Shown one piece after another: positions 49,637 to 59,769 of a stretch of DNA of 64,000 nucleotides. Each line of letters starts with the position of its first letter. Position 1 is the stretch's first letter. Position numbers and translations under genes: made by a program. The DNA is from Dryococelus australis (taxonomy: Eukaryota; Arthropoda; Insecta; Phasmatodea; Phasmatidae): NCBI GenBank assembly GCA_029891345.1, contig CM057002.1, positions 59,200,777 through 59,264,776 on the forward strand. The letters are read 5' to 3'. Below the pieces are notes generated by a model that worked only from the letters and a program-made list of their open reading frames with translations, ran no database searches and was not told the DNA's origin.

Positions 49637-50444
49637 AGGTTAACTGGCCCAAGCTTTAAAAACGGAACAGATGTCCGTACATAACATCACACTGCTCTTT
49701 TTACGAGTTAACAACTGCACACCACCCCGGGTACAACGTCCACGGTTGTTCCCATCAGACATGTACTGTACATCGTATTCTCTCCAATCAAAACTTCACG
49801 CGGCCATCGCACGCCCGTGAAGGAACATGACCAAACCTTGACGCGCCGAGTGCACGCGCGAGCACCTATGGATGAAGATGGCTGCACCGTTGAGATTCAA
49901 GGGTGGGGGGGGGGGGATAGGGGAAGCGGAAAGGCCAACCCGACTCGCGTGCTGGCTACTATGAGGCACTATGTGCGCGTGTGTGTGCGAGCGCGCAGTC
50001 CTCTAGCGGTGTCTTTTGAGACTGATCATCCGCGCAAGGCGGGCACATCTCCGGCAAACCAATTTACTCCCCGGGCAGGTGGGTTTTATTTGCCCCCTCC
50101 CCCTGGTTATAGGGACGCACTGCGGGTAGGCTGCACGTATCGAATTCAGCCGTTCACATTTAATTACCTCGCGCATGCGTAGCTGTGGAATTTAATGAAC
50201 CCGTGACTCTCTGTGTGTTCGAACTCGAACCATGTCATGAACGGGATTTTTTTTTTTAGAAGTACCGTACCTCGAGCCTATTCACCGGCCTTGTTAAGAG
50301 GCCCGCCTACGTGGCGTTCGAACTGGTTTGAAATATACGTTTTCCCAGGAACCTTTATAAATCCGCGTCAAATGAGCTGGTCTACGGAGAGAACACACTC
50401 CAGACGAATCCTGTTGAGTGTTTTCAAGACGTCATGCACGTTAG

Positions 50445-50703
50445 TGAGTGAGGAGATTTGGACGGCTCTTAACATCGAGGTCTTGGGAGCCGATGAGGGT
50501 GGTTGAGACGAGTATGGAGCAGCGCCGGAATGAAAGGGCGGGGGAAACGGGAGATCCCCGAAAAAAATACCTGCCGACCAACGGCATCGTCCGACACGTT
50601 TCCCACATCATGCGAGAATTCGGAGTGACCCGGCCGGCAATTGAACCCGGATCGCCTTGGTGGGAGGCGAGCAGGCCAACCGCTCAGCCACAGTGGCCCC
50701 CGC
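50445..50703 (-). repeat. SINE family 1, full-length with 12-bp target duplication
   Basis: Flanked by identical CATGCACGTTAG at 50,433-50,444 and 50,704-50,715, a clear target-site duplication. On the minus strand the tRNA-like head carries GGTTCAATTGCC, and the body has GTCGGACGATGCCGTTGG and GGGGATCTCCCGTTTCCCCC. It ends with GAGGTCTTGGGAGCC complements. Confidence 0.93.
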
Positions 50704-50969
50704 CATGCACGTTAGAAACGTCATTTCAGATCACTGCAACATACAGCCCCCCTTTTTTTTATTTTTTTATTTTTTTATTTTTCAAAACGCTGTATCTAGA
50801 AATCATCGTGTCCGATAGCATACAAAAATACTCAGTGGTCCTGCATCGAACATTGCTCCCAGATTTTCAACCAATAAAATTACAGGTTCGCAGATAGTCC
50901 CATAGGTGCACGCAGAACGACGATAACACTGCACGCTAGTTCAGAGCCTCGCGCATGGCGGAGATATAG

Positions 50970-51055
50970 GCTATTCTCGCTCGGCAGATTGATCACTTTT
51001 GAAAGTCCTCTCATTAAGAATAATCGTTAATAAATATATTTTATTATTTTCCTTA
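50970..51055. mobile_element. MITE, third type, left-end fragment
   Basis: GGCTATTCTCGCTCGGCAGA, then TTTTGAAAGTCCTCTCATTA and AATAAATATATTTTATTATT. The right half is absent; a tRNA gene begins about 40 bp further on. Confidence 0.65.
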
Positions 51056-51092
51056 CATTGTATATTTATTGTTTCCACATTTCTCTGACGTA

Positions 51093-51163
51093 GCATCGGT
51101 GGTTCAGTGGTAGAATGCTCGCCTGCCACGCGGGCGGCCCGGGTTCGATTCCCGGCCGATGCA
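51093..51163 (+). tRNA. tRNA-Gly (anticodon GCC)
   Basis: Seventy-one bases that fold into a complete cloverleaf. The acceptor stem GCATCGG pairs with CCGATGC, followed by discriminator A. The D arm has the A box TGGTTCAGTGG. The anticodon stem CTCGC/GCGGG encloses loop CTGCCAC with anticodon GCC. The T arm is CCCGG-GTTCGATT-CCGGG-like, with an intact B box GGTTCGATTCC. A T7 run follows at 51,165-51,171, a Pol III terminator. No intron. It is probably a functional gene, on the strand opposite to ptc. Confidence 0.96.
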
Positions 51164-51411
51164 ACTTTTTTTATATTTCTAATTTTAACTCTTACTACAT
51201 ATGTAGTAACACATGTGTTAAAATTAACTGGAAAATGATTATGATCCAACTATAACAAATACCACTACCGACCCAACTGGGGGGGGGGGATATTAGCTGT
51301 GTGTTAGGCCGCAAATAAAGTCCACATAAGCTACTGGGCTAAGATTAAAATTAGCATATTTTTTAATGATTTTAGAAGCGATTTGCAAAAGAAAAAAAGG
51401 TTCCTCTCCGA

Positions 51412-51530
51412 CGAGAGCTGTCGATTGAAACTTAAAAAACGAGTGTCGTAGCTTCTCCTAGTCAAAAGTTACATTACGCGGGAGACGCGGCGAAACGAAT
51501 TCAACATCAACCCCCCCCCCCCCCCCATTT
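51412..51530. repeat. repeat unit shared with the right edge of the window
   Basis: Contains GCTGTCGATTGAAACTTAAA, then GTCGTAGCTTCTCCTAGTC, AAAGTTA and GAGACGCGGCGAAACGAA. The same words in the same order occur at about 63,824-63,925. No terminal repeats or coding frame are recognised. Confidence 0.75.
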
Positions 51531-53390
51531 CCCGCCACGCAAGCGATGCTTCACAGTCCTCACTCAACGTAACATATTATTTGATCCTTTGGCAATCGAG
51601 TGGTGTAATTGAATCTTGAACGTAGACGATAGATACGGAGCTGTAATGCCAAACTGTATCCCCCGGTTTTGTTATCATCGGATTTTCTGGATTGTCTCCC
51701 AATGTGGTCGCAAATTTAAAGACGTATTCGCGTCGAACAAAAAAATCTTTATGATATGTCATACTCGACTGAACATTTTTATCGAGTTAACGCTGCATGA
51801 GATTAGTCGCAAGATGTCTCGCGAATCCACCCAAAATCCTGTAACAGCACAAGCAAGCTGACACGCAATGTTGGAACCTACCGGCCATGCGGCTTTCAAT
51901 CGCCGGATAAATCCGTGAAATGCATCACGTTGTATGATCATTCGACAAAACGAGGACAAATATCCCACGGATGACGCAGAAGCCGAGATGAGCTCTATCC
52001 TCGTTACCTCGGCTGCACAATTGGTCAAACATGCGTCTATAGTTTGCCAAAAGTCCCTCTTCCAAGACACGACACCGTAACTACATTTTAAAAATTATCA
52101 TCGAAGTAGCTAATTAAATCTGGAAGTCTATTGATAAATGTACTTCCGCCACTTAACGTTTTATTTAAAGTGTAATTTTCTATTAGTAGATCTAGTAACT
52201 CAAATTGCCTCCCTCCCCCCCCTCCCCCCTTCACAAACGCAGAATATAAAATGACGTCGTTAAGGTTTCACACAACGGCAATATAAAATTTTACATCGAC
52301 AATGTCAACTTCTCCATGTGGCCAAAGTTTATACAGTTTACTGAGGAAGAACCAAAACAAAAATTCCTTACCTCGCTATTTAAATAAAATAAATTTAAAT
52401 AAAAATTTCGCAAAGCAAAAATAACAAATTAAATAAATATGTCCAAGCAAAAAGAAATAACTATAATAATCGGTTATCCTATATAATTTTACAAGGGACT
52501 AAAATATAAATTTGAAAATATATTCCTAAAACCGCATTTTAAATTATTCATCGATATCTATGGTTTAGTCACCTTAACTTTTAAATGACAAACTAAGTTC
52601 GCTAAAACACTAAAATTCTAAAGGTAATGAGTAATTGTATCGTTCCTTTACCGCAGATGTAGAGAGATCTTGATCCTCCGACGTCCAGTACGTTAAATTT
52701 ACGTCACTGTTAGCCCACGTCAAACAGTCGAATTTTTCCTTCAAACTAGTCATATAAAGTTGGGAGGTTGTGGCGTCACCGAAATGCAATAAACGCCGCC
52801 ATATTTGACTGAAAAAAAATTGGATGCCCCAGTTTCCATTAAATATTGTACAGTACATACATATGACTTGTTGGAAAATTTCTTAGCTGCTTGAAGAGTT
52901 CAGCCAATCAGGATCGTGCACACAGCAATAACTATTTCAAAACCATTATAAACCTTAAAACTGAGACCAATAGCAATAAACCAATTAAGGCTGTAGATAT
53001 ATATCAAGAAATGAATGATGTTGGAATCGCACATTAAATCACCTCATAAAATTCAAATGCGATAATTTTTATTGCGCAACAAATATGCATGATAAATAAG
53101 TTTAAGGTTTAGTTAAGACGTTCATAACACTAATAGGTTGCATGGGGAAAAAATATTACTTCGCTTTTTAAAACTACATTTAAGTAAAACCCAGACTATG
53201 TCTGTAAAAAAAACGTGTTCAATCACATTCTAGATTATTCATTTGCTTGATGGTAAAATTTCATAGCTGTATTTCGCCTTCAAATGTTTCTGTCAAATAC
53301 ATTTGGAGGGGAAAATTTAACTGTAACAGGGGTCGAATAGGGTTGGGCGTTTTTTTTTTTGCGGAAAAACTATATAAGAAAGACTTCTAC

Positions 53391-53632
53391 AGGCTAATCA
53401 CGAAAAAGTGAGCACTTTTTAAGGCCCTTCTTAAATTTTTCTTTGAAGAAAATGTATGTCTTCCCTCCACTTCATAATGTAAACATTACAATGCGGCTAA
53501 TAAACAGACTGTATACATTTCACTGCACTCACAAATTAACACCTGAGGCTGCAATAGAATATATTTATTTATTTGGTCTCAATGCCTCTTCGTAGGGCCT
53601 TAAAAAGTGCTCACTTTACCGTGAACAGCCTC
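53391..53632. mobile_element. MITE, short type
   Basis: Left end AGGCTAATCACGAAAAAGTG, then TTTTTAAGGCCC. Right end GGCCTTAAAAAGTGCTCACT then TTACCGTGAACAGCCT. Confidence 0.9.
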
Positions 53633-53729
53633 TAATGGCTAAACTTGCCATTCGTTGAAGAAAAAAAAAGTTTGAAGAAATGAAATAAGAAATACAACCC
53701 CGCATGGTTTACATTACTTCCTTCTTGAC

Positions 53730-53975
53730 GTGTGCGCCGGCCTGTGCTTTTCTCCAAACCCGTGGGTCCTGGCCCCCTCCCCCCTACGGAAATCCCTCGA
53801 GGGACCGACCACTACCCCCCTCCGCCGCCGGGGGGGGGGAGAAGCGGGGTGGACGGGAGGAGAGATGCGACGTTGCCTCATCTTGCCATTGTTGGCCACG
53901 GACCACCGCCACGCGACTTGGGTGGTCTGCGCACACCGCCTGCAACAAGTGTGCATCGCGCACGCCGTCCCGCGG
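53730..53975. promoter_or_regulatory. GC-rich CpG-dense block with Gli/Ci-type sites
   Basis: About 250 bp of GC-rich, CpG-rich sequence in AT-rich surroundings, with no Patched-like reading frame. It contains a perfect Gli/Ci consensus and a second partial one. ptc is a direct target of Ci/Gli in flies and vertebrates, so this could be a control element or an unrecognised 5' UTR. That function is inference. Confidence 0.3.
53919..53927 (+). promoter_or_regulatory. Gli/Ci consensus site TGGGTGGTC
   Basis: Exact match to the nine-base Gli/Cubitus interruptus site (reverse complement GACCACCCA). A partial site, GACCACCGC, lies 10 bp to the left (53,901-53,909), on the other strand. About half a perfect match is expected by chance in a window this long, so the context matters more than the hit itself. 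Confidence 0.35.
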
Positions 53976-54551
53976 CAAGGTTTAGGGCATGCTATTCCAC
54001 CCATAGATGAGGTAGACAGCAGCTTATTCGTCTTCTGCGCATTCTCCCAACACTGACCTATCCCAAAGGAACACAACTGACCAAGTCACGTGGTCAACAG
54101 TGACGAACGTGTTTGTTTATACATGAAATTTTAGAAGACAAGCCCTTTTATATGAATAAAATACTTTCGTCGATCTGAATTGAATCTAACTGCATTTCAA
54201 ATTGATCACGGGAAGTGTACAAACATCTTGAATCACTTGTTTACTAAAACAATGTTCTAACCTCAAATCTAATCAGCAACTTTTTTGCTAGTCGTATTGA
54301 GAGAAAGCAGTTCACTGTTGGGACACGGAAATTGGTTGTGCGTAGCCACCTACATAGGTATATGATTCCGCCACGCTGTCTACTCGAATGCATAGATTGA
54401 AGATGACTTATCGTCCGTCTACTGCGCATGTGCCCAACATTGACCTACAATCAACATAACTGTCAAGGTCGCATGGTAAACACACAAACGTGTTTGTTTA
54501 TTCACTAATTTTCAAAAGATAAGCTCTTCTATAAGGACACGAAATGTATTA

Positions 54552-54789
54552 CAGGCTGTTCACAGTAAAGTGAGCACTTTTTAAGGCCCTCCCAACAAGC
54601 ATTAACCACTAACGAATATATCTTATTGCAGCCTCAGGCATTAAATTTTGTGGGTGGTGAAATGTATGCACTGTGTTTATTGGTCACATTGCAATGTTTA
54701 TAATAAAAAGCGGCAGGAAGATGGAAATTGGATGAAAGGAAAAATTTAGAAGGGCCTTAAAAAGTGCTCAATTTACCGTGAACAGCCTA
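54552..54789. mobile_element. MITE, short type, inside copy B of the duplication
   Basis: Left end CAGGCTGTTCACAGTAAAGT, right end AATTTACCGTGAACAGCCTA. Flanked by TA on both sides; absent from copy A. Confidence 0.92.
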
Positions 54790-54918
54790 TACCAATCCGA
54801 ATTTAATCTAATTGCTTTACAAATTGGTCAAGGGAGGTATGTAAACATCTAGAAGCATTTGTTTACCTGAACAGTGTACTGACTTCTAATCCTATTCAAG
54901 TCCACGTCGTATTTGCTA

Positions 54919-55128
54919 TAGGCTATTTATGGTAAAGTGAGCACTTTTATAAAGCCCTCCCACTTTGAATAACAGTCAATAAATACTTCCGAGTGTGGTG
55001 GAATATATACACTGTGTTTATTACTTAGATAACAATACTTAAGAGGTATTTAGAGGGTAAAAAAAAATTGGCTGGAAATAAAAAGTAACTAGGGCTTCAG
55101 AAGTGCTCACTTTATCATGAATAGCTTT
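54919..55128. mobile_element. MITE, third type, with proven TA target duplication
   Basis: Left end TAGGCTATTTATGGTAAAGT, right end CACTTTATCATGAATAGCTT T. The flanks are TTTGC-TA on the left and TA-GTCGTATTAG on the right. The undisturbed copy A reads TTTTTTGCTAGTCGTATTG, so exactly one TA was duplicated. Confidence 0.93.
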
Positions 55129-55193
55129 TAGTCGTATTAGCGGGAAATAAGTCCAACGATGGAACGCGACACATTGGTTACTTCGCGCCTTGA

Positions 55194-55240
55194 GCACGCA
55201 CTCTGCACGCACTTGAGCACGCACTCTGCACGCACATCTT
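55194..55240. repeat. 23-bp imperfect tandem duplication
   Basis: GAGCACGCACTCTGCACGCA occurs twice head to tail with a short variable joint (CTT and CAT). Confidence 0.8.
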
Positions 55241-55824
55241 CCCTGCACGCTCGGACAGAGGAAACGAATTACCGAAGACACCCATATCCGACTTCTACGG
55301 CCTTACAACTCCGGCGGTATAACAAAAATTGCTGCATGTTTAAACAAAGTATTTACTACATGCGCATCACGTAACTATACCATAAACGATATTCTATGCA
55401 TGTGTGTTCCCAGCCAAAACATTAAGTATTAACTTTGTTTTGCAACTGTTATGCATGACATCCAATGGCGTTTGCAAGCATATATAGTTTTAAAAAAAAA
55501 ACGCACTTGTGTTTGACTTTAACCTGTGGTAATCGCGCTTATTGTAGTACGAAAATATGTTATGAATTTTAAGAGTTACTAGAATGTAGCTGCCCTCGAA
55601 ACGAATTTTTCGATTCTATTGCCATACTTGAGTAATTTTATTTGCCAACGTTCTGTTAAATAAGGTTTACGACCAAAGGAAACGGTTTACTATTTGCGTA
55701 TGTTCCCAACACAATGCCAATACGAAGATACTAAAAAATTACACATGTTTTATGAAAATTGCAATTATCCCACCGGTTTAGATGCAAAACGAAGAAAATC
55801 CTGTCTATACACATGCAACGCCCG

Positions 55825-56026
55825 TTACGTTTTCCTTCAACCATTTATTATCCTTTAACCACCTTTTTAAAATACATTTCGGCAAGTATGTAATAAACAC
55901 AGTGTGTATATTCCACCGCACTCGGGAAGTTAACGCCTAAGGCTAAAATAAAATATATTCATCGACTATTATTCCAAATGAGAGGGCTTTCAAAAATACT
56001 CAATTTACCGTGAATAACCTATACCT
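55825..56026. mobile_element. MITE, third type, reverse orientation, truncated
   Basis: Right end CAATTTACCGTGAATAACCT preceded by GAGAGGGCTTTCAAAAATAC. Interior GTTAACGCCTAAGGCTAAAA and AAACACAGTGTGTATATTCC, all the reverse complement of the copies at 32.5 and 54.9 kb. The left terminus is missing. Confidence 0.82.
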
Positions 56027-56639
56027 GCTGGCGGTGAAAATTTTTAGTTGCCAAGCTGTTAGCATTGAGCTATACCCAGCCTGAGCAGAATAAACCTTAC
56101 CTGGGCGGCCGGCCGTGGAAATTAATACCAACCTTCCAGCCTCCAGCACCGCACGCGACGGCCAAAAGAAAAACGAACGGGATTACCCCGTTCCACGTAG
56201 GCTATTAGAATAAATATAATATTTCTGCCGCGCTCTTTTGTTATACGCAAACTATTTACTGATTCCAGGAACACCATCGTCTATCTCACATTCTGGGCTC
56301 ACGATGTGTTTACGTGAAACGAAACATGGCAAGGTCGTTTAATGTTTACGTAAAATAGGTATCAACGGTAATTTATTTAATAACGCAACAGACACGACTC
56401 GAGTCTTGCAGATACTTCGAGATACTACGAATTCAACAACAAAGCAAACATAGGGTAATTTGCGAACGTTTGATCAGAATTCTCACGCATTTCTTCCTTC
56501 AGATTGGTCACCTGGCGCGGAGGAACACTCACTCCGCTCTAAGAGTGATGATTGTTGTCTCTGTACTAAAATACAAGAACAATGTACCTTACTTTTTTTG
56601 ACCAAGTGAATCACTTTCGAAAAAAAATGAGCCACAGTT

Positions 56640-56905
56640 AGTCCACCATTAACTACAGTTTTGAAATCAACCTTTAAAAAAAAAACTCTGTCCGCAGCAG
56701 CATACATTTTGATGTAAACCCTGACTGGTGTGCTCCCATTTAAGTTGGCAGTGATGCAGGAAAAGTAGTTCCCTGTTATCTGCGCATGAATAAAGCGGCC
56801 GGGCCGATGGCGATGTTAATGTTACGTATGGTGGAAAAATACAAAATTACGGAAAAGCAGATCTTAGGCAAGGCTTTCCAAAGTGCCGACCAATCTTTAA
56901 CAAAC
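56640..56905. mobile_element. MITE, long type, degraded
   Basis: TTTTGAAATCAACCTTTAAA, then GCATACATTTTGATG, GGCCGATGGCGATGTTAATG and GCAGATCTTAGGCAAGGCTT. Both ends have decayed and the middle is shortened. Confidence 0.7.
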
Positions 56906-57599
56906 ATCACCGACTAAAAATTTCACGACTTCTGTTACTAAAGTTGTTAATGCACGGTTGCACCAGCATCTTCCCCGATCCGAGATCGAATGATCCTAGT
57001 TCCGAACCAGGATCCAGTTTGATCTTGGTTCCAATGTAAAAGTGTTGCACCAACGAAATTTCATGATTCTTGGACTGCTATTCGTCGATCTTGGTTCCAA
57101 AGTGAGAGATGAGATTAAGTATGAGACAAATTTTACTATTGGTTCGTAATAAGTTATATGACGTCATGGAAGTAGGTGTATTTTTTACTATAGATAGAAC
57201 TAGATGTGCGATGTTTTACCTGTTTTAAGTTAATTATTGTTGTACGAATTTACTGAATAATATTCAAGTGCATATAACGTTTTAATTTCCCAAGAAAACA
57301 ATCGAATGTAGTTCAGGGTGACTACACAAAACATAAAACTAAATTCCCTGACTTTTCCAGGTTTCCCATATCTAACACATTTTCTCCTGCCTATACCAAT
57401 GAAATAAAATCAAATTTTTTTCATAAGTTTTATCTAATTGAACCCTTGCACAAACTAATAGAAATGTTTCTGAACTTACATTATTGCAGCTATCCATCTA
57501 ATGAGAGGAATTTTAAGAACCGTGTAATACGTTGACGTATTATATCAGGTGACTGGCGACGATATACAGGTCGGGCAAGGTTTTTAGTGTGTCTGTCGG

Positions 57600-58100
57600 A
57601 GACACGGACGATATGGATGGGCTGACTATGGGCTGCTATCCGGATCCCCGGCCGGTATATAAGCTGAGACGGGTGGCTTGACGGCACGGCACAAAGTCTG
57701 GCGTGGGCTTAGCTGTCTTCAGCAACATTGGTTTACCCAGAGTGTGGACAGCCGGGAGTAGCACCTGACCCTCGGCCGGTGTTGCTGAACGGGCCCTGGG
57801 CTGGAACGACGGGTTCGCTGTACCCAGTGGTACACGGAGTACCTGGCCGAAGTCGACAACGAATGGCTGCAGCTCGCCAGTGGTCTCATATAGGGAACGT
57901 GGAGGATCTGGGAGGCAAGACCTCTCCAGTTGTCGAGCGGCTTGAGCTCCAGTTGTCGAGCGGCTTGAGCTCGATCCCAGAAGATTAAACTGCAAAGGGC
58001 AGTCGGCGCTGGGCTACAGCTCAGCTCAGGTTGGGCTCTTGAGGCAGTAGCTGCCTTCCTAGCTCGCCACTTTGCACCACTCCTATGGGTGTATGGCATG
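57600..58100 (+). other. GC-rich block with TATA box, LTR-like
   Basis: GGTATATAAGCTGAGACGGG at about 57,654 is a good TATA box, followed by GC-rich sequence. A 23-bp unit (CTCCAGTTGTCGAGCGGCTT plus GAG) is duplicated at about 57,926-57,971. It could be an LTR or promoter piece of a retroelement. The long minus-strand frames here have no recognised domain. Confidence 0.3.
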
Positions 58101-58110
58101 AAGGAAGGTA

Positions 58111-58350
58111 TAGGCTGTCCACGCTTAATGTGAGCACTTATTAAGGCCCTTCTAAATTTTTCCTTTCGTTAAATTTCCATCTTCCTGCTGCGTTTTAATA
58201 TAAACAATGCACTGTAACTAATAAACACAGTGTATACATTTCACCATCCTCAAAATTTAATGCCTTAGGATGCACTAAGATATATTTATTAGTGGCTAAT
58301 ACGTGTTGGAAGAGCCTTAAAAAGTGCTCACTTTACCATGAACAGCCTAT
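58111..58350. mobile_element. MITE, short type
   Basis: Left end TAGGCTGTCCACGCTTAATG, right end CTTTACCATGAACAGCCTAT, with TA flanking both ends. Interior TTCCTTTCGTTAAATTTCCA and CTAATAAACACAGTGTATAC. Confidence 0.9.
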
Positions 58351-59428
58351 ACTAAAGTCAGCCACGCTAAGGAAGAACAGGCGACGAGGATCCCTAGCTA
58401 GGTGTAAAGCTATTCGTGGCCGAGCCAACCAGAGTCGTACCCGATTACTCCAACTAAGTCTGCAAACAATTTCACGTTTTGTCAAATATCACTTCTGTGG
58501 CACCCCATAAGGAGCCTTTCAAATACTGGTTTCCAGTTTGAGGTACGCCACAAATATTGATGATCCAACTCACCAGCCGGCATTCAGCAAATGTCGCTTT
58601 CACAACAGTACCAATTGTAGGAACATCAAACATTTTTGCACAGGAGACTTAAAAGTAATCTAAACATTTAATGTGAGCAAAAATTCCCTGACATTTTCCC
58701 TGTTTTCCCTGGCTTTTTGAAATTCCCTGACTTTTCCCTGTTTTACAGGTTTTCCCTGTCTGTGGTCACGCTGGTAGTTCTATCTGTTGGCGTATTTTCA
58801 AACTACATTTGTCGACGATGGCTGCTGATCTCGGATCGAGATTTCGAACCGCCAATTTTGGCGGTTCAAAATGAACATCATTTCGATCCCCAGTCCAGCT
58901 CTGAACTCGAATGGCGCAACAGTTTTCTGTGTCAATCTTAGATCCGACCTCGGAACGAGTTTCGAACCACGATGGTGCAACCGGACATAAGACGACTTCG
59001 AATCGCGAGTTAGAATTGCGGATAAGCCACGAATGTGCATTCTGGTTTTTAAATGAAAGTTTGGGTTACCCGGAAATCTCGCGAATTCATTTTAGGACAA
59101 GCTAGAGTTCATGTACCTACATTTGAGTTTATTTTTCAAGTGGATCGCAGTTTGTAAGCCGCATCCTTGACAAATTAAAGCCAATATCCACTCTGCGAGT
59201 AAAAAGAGCACCGAATCTTGGGCTACCTGGTCTGCGCAAAACAACTTTCTGAAGCTCGAATACACAAACTGAATCAGCGAAATTTCCGGGTCTCTTAGTT
59301 AGTTATATGTTAATTCAGTAGCTACTAAGCGATCCCGGAATAAAAGCAGGGGTGTTCAAAATCAGCAATAAAATGAAACGTTCAATAATTAGGAATGATG
59401 CGTGGGGACAATATTGTCAAGCCTACTA

Positions 59429-59668
59429 TAGTCTATTCGCGGTAAAGTGAGCACTTTTTAAAGCCCTGCAATTTTTTTTCCTTTTAGCCACTTTCTATCT
59501 TTCCGCCACTTTTTAATATAAACATTGCCTTGTGACCATTAAACACAGTATACACATTCCACCACTCTCCAAAGTTAACTTCTGAAGTTGCTATAAAATA
59601 TATTTATTATTAGTAAATGTCAATTGGAAGGGCCTTAAAAAGTGCTCACTTTACCGTGAACAGCCTAC
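59429..59668. mobile_element. MITE, short type
   Basis: Left end TAGTCTATTCGCGGTAAAGT, right end CTTTACCGTGAACAGCCTAC. Interior TTCTATCTTTCCGCCACTTT and ATTAAACACAGTATACACAT. Confidence 0.9.
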
Positions 59669-59769
59669 AACTAATTTCTCCAAAGATGCCAGTACATTTC
59701 TCAAACCACCACTTCTTTATGCTCCAAAGTGGTTAAATGCAAAAAAAAAACTAAATTTCTTAGGTTAAT

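Larger units (their letters stand above)
53995..55190. repeat. diverged tandem duplication, second copy carrying two MITEs
   Basis: Copy A is about 53,995-54,360 and copy B about 54,385-55,190. Shared ordered blocks include CTGCGCAT-CCCAACA-TGACCTA, ACGTGTTTGTTTAT, GAATT-AATCTAA, AAACATCT-GAA, TTGTTTAC and TAGTCGTATT. Copy B is longer only because it contains a short-type MITE (54,552-54,789) and a third-type MITE (54,919-55,128). Confidence 0.8.
57315..58772. mobile_element. hAT-like non-autonomous element, probably composite
   Basis: Ends AGGGTGACTACAC and GTGGTCACGCT are inverted repeats with mismatches. They are flanked by TGTAGTTC on the left and GGTAGTTC on the right, an 8-bp direct repeat with one mismatch, as expected of hAT insertion. 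Both ends carry AAATTCCCTGACTTTTCC nearby. Inside are a TATA-containing GC-rich block (57.6-58.1 kb) and a short-type MITE. No transposase is visible. Confidence 0.45.
56953..58983. mobile_element. possible composite transposon with GGTTGCACCA ends
   Basis: GGTTGCACCAGCATCTTCCC on the left and ATGGTGCAACC on the right are inverted, and both ends are followed inward by GATC/GGTTC-rich words (GATCTTGGTTCCAA; AGATCCGACCTCGGAACGAG). No clear target duplication is visible. A second element lies inside (57,315-58,772). The assignment is tentative. Confidence 0.35.

Noticed and set aside
53714..54076. Overlapping frames of 60-120 codons in the GC-rich block
   Set aside because: Three frames on each strand are open, as expected from composition; none shows the Patched N-terminus or any domain.
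57636..58099. Long minus-strand frames in the LTR-like block
   Set aside because: Two overlapping frames share no recognised domain and run antisense to a good TATA box; treated as chance in GC-rich DNA.
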